This document shows positions 5,606-7,174 of a stretch of 7,174 nt of DNA, piece after piece. Origin of the DNA: Chitinophaga pinensis. GTDB lineage: Bacteria > Bacteroidota > Bacteroidia > AKYH767-A > OLB10. The position numbers were made by a program, and so were the translations under genes. The notes under the pieces were generated by a model. It saw nothing but the letters and a program-made list of their open reading frames with translations, was not told the DNA's origin and did no database searches. Each line of letters starts with the position of its first letter. Position 1 is the first letter of the stretch. Location: assembly GCA_945872015.1 (NCBI GenBank), contig CAMBYJ010000087.1:1-7174 (forward strand). Reading direction: 5' to 3'.

Positions 5606-6077
5606 ACAATTTAAACCGATGCTCCCACTTATTCTTTTCATCAATAATTCCTTGCTCTTCACTAACTAATTTCCATTCCTCATAATTTATTTCTGGAAAG
5701 AATGCATCACCCTCAAAATCGTGAAGCACTTCTGTAATGTAAAGTTTGTGGGCTAACGTTAACGATTGTCCGTAGATTTCACTTCCTCCAATAATAAAAA
5801 CTTCTTCTTCGATAGAGCAACTTTCAATCGCTGCATCTAATGAATTATAAATATGCGCACCTTCTAATTGGTATTCAGTATTACGGGTAACAATAATATT
5901 TTTTCTGTTGGGTAATAATCTGCCGATAGATTCGAATGTCTTACGACCCATAATCACAGGATGTCCACTTGTAACAGCCTTGAAATGTTTTAGGTCGTTG
6001 GGTAAGTGCCAGATCAATTGATTGTCTTTACCAATAACACGATTATTCGCAAATGCAACGATGATGGATATAGTCAT
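5577..6077 (-). CDS. folA: Dihydrofolate reductase
   Basis: This 166-residue enzyme reduces dihydrofolate to tetrahydrofolate with NADPH. Visible family features are VIGKDNQLIWHLPNDL (14-29) with Trp23 and catalytic Asp28, the cofactor-binding stretch VIMGRKTFESIGR (41-53), LPNRKNIIVTR (55-65), GGSEIY (97-102) and Thr115 in YITEV. It starts 2 bases after the thyA stop, so the two are surely co-transcribed, and it regenerates the tetrahydrofolate that ThyA oxidises. The end is odd. The last family strand ends near LYAR (157-160), and residues from Tyr158 to the stop are encoded by palindrome P6, giving the extra tail HFGYAQ. It is a normal chromosomal-type enzyme; I see no reason to call it a trimethoprim-resistance variant. 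Confidence 0.96.
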   Translation of the reverse strand: MTISIIVAFANNRVIGKDNQLIWHLPNDLKHFKAVTSGHPVIMGRKTFESIGRLLPNRKNIIVTRNTEYQLEGAHIYNSLDAAIESCSIEEEVFIIGGSEIYGQSLTLAHKLYITEVLHDFEGDAFFPEINYEEWKLVSEEQGIIDEKNKWEHRFKLYARHFGYAQ

Positions 6078-6079
6078 AT

Positions 6080-6874
6080 TTAAACAGCAACAACAGCTTT
6101 AATAGCGGGGTGCGATTGATAATTTTCTATTGCAATGTCTTCGTAAGTGAAATCGAAAATATTTTTTACATCTGGATTCAACTTCAAAGTAGGTAAGGGT
6201 AGAGGCTCTCTCGTTAGTTGTAAGTTTACCTGATCAAAGTGATTGCTATAGATATGTGCATCACCTAAAGTATGAATAAACTCACCTACTTCTAAATCGC
6301 AAACCTGCGCTACCATATGCGTTAATAAAGCATAGGATGCAATATTAAAAGGGACACCTAAAAACAAATCTGCACTGCGCTGATATAACTGACAACTTAA
6401 TTTTCCATCAGCTACATAAAACTGAAATAAAATATGGCAAGGAGGTAATTTCATTTTTGAAATTTCACTCACATTCCAAGCATTTACTAAAAGTCTTCTT
6501 GAATCAGGATTTTTTTTAATCTGCTCAATTAACTGAGTAATCTGATCGATATGTTCTCCATTTGCCGATGGCCATGAACGCCATTGATAGCCGTAAACAG
6601 GACCTAGGTTTCCATTTTCATCTGCCCACTCATCCCAGATGCTTACACCCTTATCTTTTAAATATTTGATATTGGTTTCGCCTTTCAAAAACCAAAGTAA
6701 TTCATGAATGATCGACTTTGTATGAACTTTTTTTGTTGTTACTAAAGGAAAGCCATCTTGTAAATTAAATCGCATCTGGTAACCAAAAACACTTACGGTT
6801 CCTGTTCCCGTTCTGTCTTCTTTCTTTGTTCCATGCTGCATGACATGTCGCAGCAAATCGTTGTACTGTTGCAT
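6080..6874 (-). CDS. thyA: Thymidylate synthase
   Basis: This 264-residue enzyme, exactly the E. coli length, methylates dUMP to dTMP using methylene-tetrahydrofolate and produces dihydrofolate for FolA. Key residues align at E. coli numbering: Arg21, Glu58, Trp80, Arg126-Arg127, nucleophile Cys146 in LPPCH, Asp169, Asn177, His207 and Tyr209 in HIYSNH. The end HPAIKAVVAV matches the conserved C-terminus that closes over the active site. It lies 9 bases after rbfA and 2 bases before folA, in one minus-strand operon. The start at 6872-6874 gives the canonical MQQYNDLLRHVMQHG opening. Confidence 0.98.
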   Translation of the reverse strand: MQQYNDLLRHVMQHGTKKEDRTGTGTVSVFGYQMRFNLQDGFPLVTTKKVHTKSIIHELLWFLKGETNIKYLKDKGVSIWDEWADENGNLGPVYGYQWRSWPSANGEHIDQITQLIEQIKKNPDSRRLLVNAWNVSEISKMKLPPCHILFQFYVADGKLSCQLYQRSADLFLGVPFNIASYALLTHMVAQVCDLEVGEFIHTLGDAHIYSNHFDQVNLQLTREPLPLPTLKLNPDVKNIFDFTYEDIAIENYQSHPAIKAVVAV

Positions 6875-6883
6875 AGCGATAAA

Positions 6884-7174
6884 TTATTTTTCCTCTGGCG
6901 GAATATTCAAGTTCTTAAAAATTTTTTCAATCTTTTCAACGTAATCAAGCGAATCGTCATGAAAGAATTCTAATTCAGGAATAATACGAGCCTGCTTGCC
7001 GATTCTTAAGCCCAATGATTTACGAATTTCATTTTTGTGAATCGAAAGTTGTTTTAAAATAAGCTTAGGTTCTGTAACTTTAAACATACTCAATTGTATG
7101 CGGGCTAAGCCTAAGTCAGGTGTAACACGCACTCCTGTAATAGTAATAAAATTTTGTCCAAACCAATTTCTCCC
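6884..7174 (-). CDS. rbfA: Ribosome-binding factor A (5' part outside the window)
   Basis: The frame is open from the window edge to the TAA at 6884-6886, giving 96 visible C-terminal residues. A GTG at 7130-7132 is an internal Val, not a start, because the family pattern continues upstream (FITITGVRVTPDL). Supporting stretches are VRVTPDLGLARIQLSMF, then RIGKQARIIPELEFFHDDSLDYVEKIEKIF, which match the RbfA KH-like fold and its R-x-x-PEL-x-F-x-x-D-x-SL signature. RbfA binds the 30S subunit and helps 16S rRNA 5' end maturation, especially in the cold. It heads the visible part of the rbfA-thyA-folA operon; the promoter lies beyond the window. Confidence 0.88.
   Translation of the reverse strand, partial: GRNWFGQNFITITGVRVTPDLGLARIQLSMFKVTEPKLILKQLSIHKNEIRKSLGLRIGKQARIIPELEFFHDDSLDYVEKIEKIFKNLNIPPEEK

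Noticed and set aside
5577..6077. folA as an integron cassette with an attC site
   Set aside because: Its gene is tightly coupled to thyA and rbfA in a chromosomal operon. The adjacent palindromes lack the GTTRRRY/RYYYAAC attC boxes.

Overview
The window looks like a low-GC chromosome segment from a Bacteroidota bacterium (Flavobacteriia/Sphingobacteriia-like; genus not determined). The reasons are the sequences of ClpP, ClpX and trigger factor, the absence of Shine-Dalgarno motifs in front of well-defined genes, and Bacteroidota-type promoter elements (TAnnTTTG). Most of it is housekeeping DNA, apart from one short repeat-rich stretch around 5305-5605.

Left part (1-3361, + strand): the end of tig (trigger factor, 5' end outside the window), then clpP and clpX. 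This is the classic protein-quality-control cluster: a ribosome-bound chaperone followed by the peptidase and the unfoldase of the ClpXP protease. A good hairpin with a short T-run lies between clpP and clpX. Middle part (3441-4891): a solo class II Fic-domain protein (+), converging with a 4-base overlap on an SdpI/DUF1648 membrane protein (-).

Right part: a small GIY-YIG endonuclease-domain gene (+, 4987-5427) converges on an rbfA-thyA-folA operon (-, 5577-7174; rbfA is cut by the window edge). ThyA makes dTMP and releases dihydrofolate, which FolA reduces, so their 2-base spacing makes functional sense.

The most unusual part is 5305-5605. At least six copies of a palindromic element sit in 300 bases. 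Each has a conserved 14-nt core (TTCGRCTCCGCTCA or its complement) between short arms. The arms differ from copy to copy but, in five of six copies, still pair with each other. Copies occur in both orientations. They supply the C-terminal tail of the GIY-YIG protein (including three in-frame 7-codon tandem repeats) and the last residues and stop codon of folA. A nuclease gene embedded in a family of small palindromes resembles the RAYT/REP arrangement but with a GIY-YIG enzyme. I propose it as a candidate undescribed nuclease-repeat system; the mobility claim is inference.
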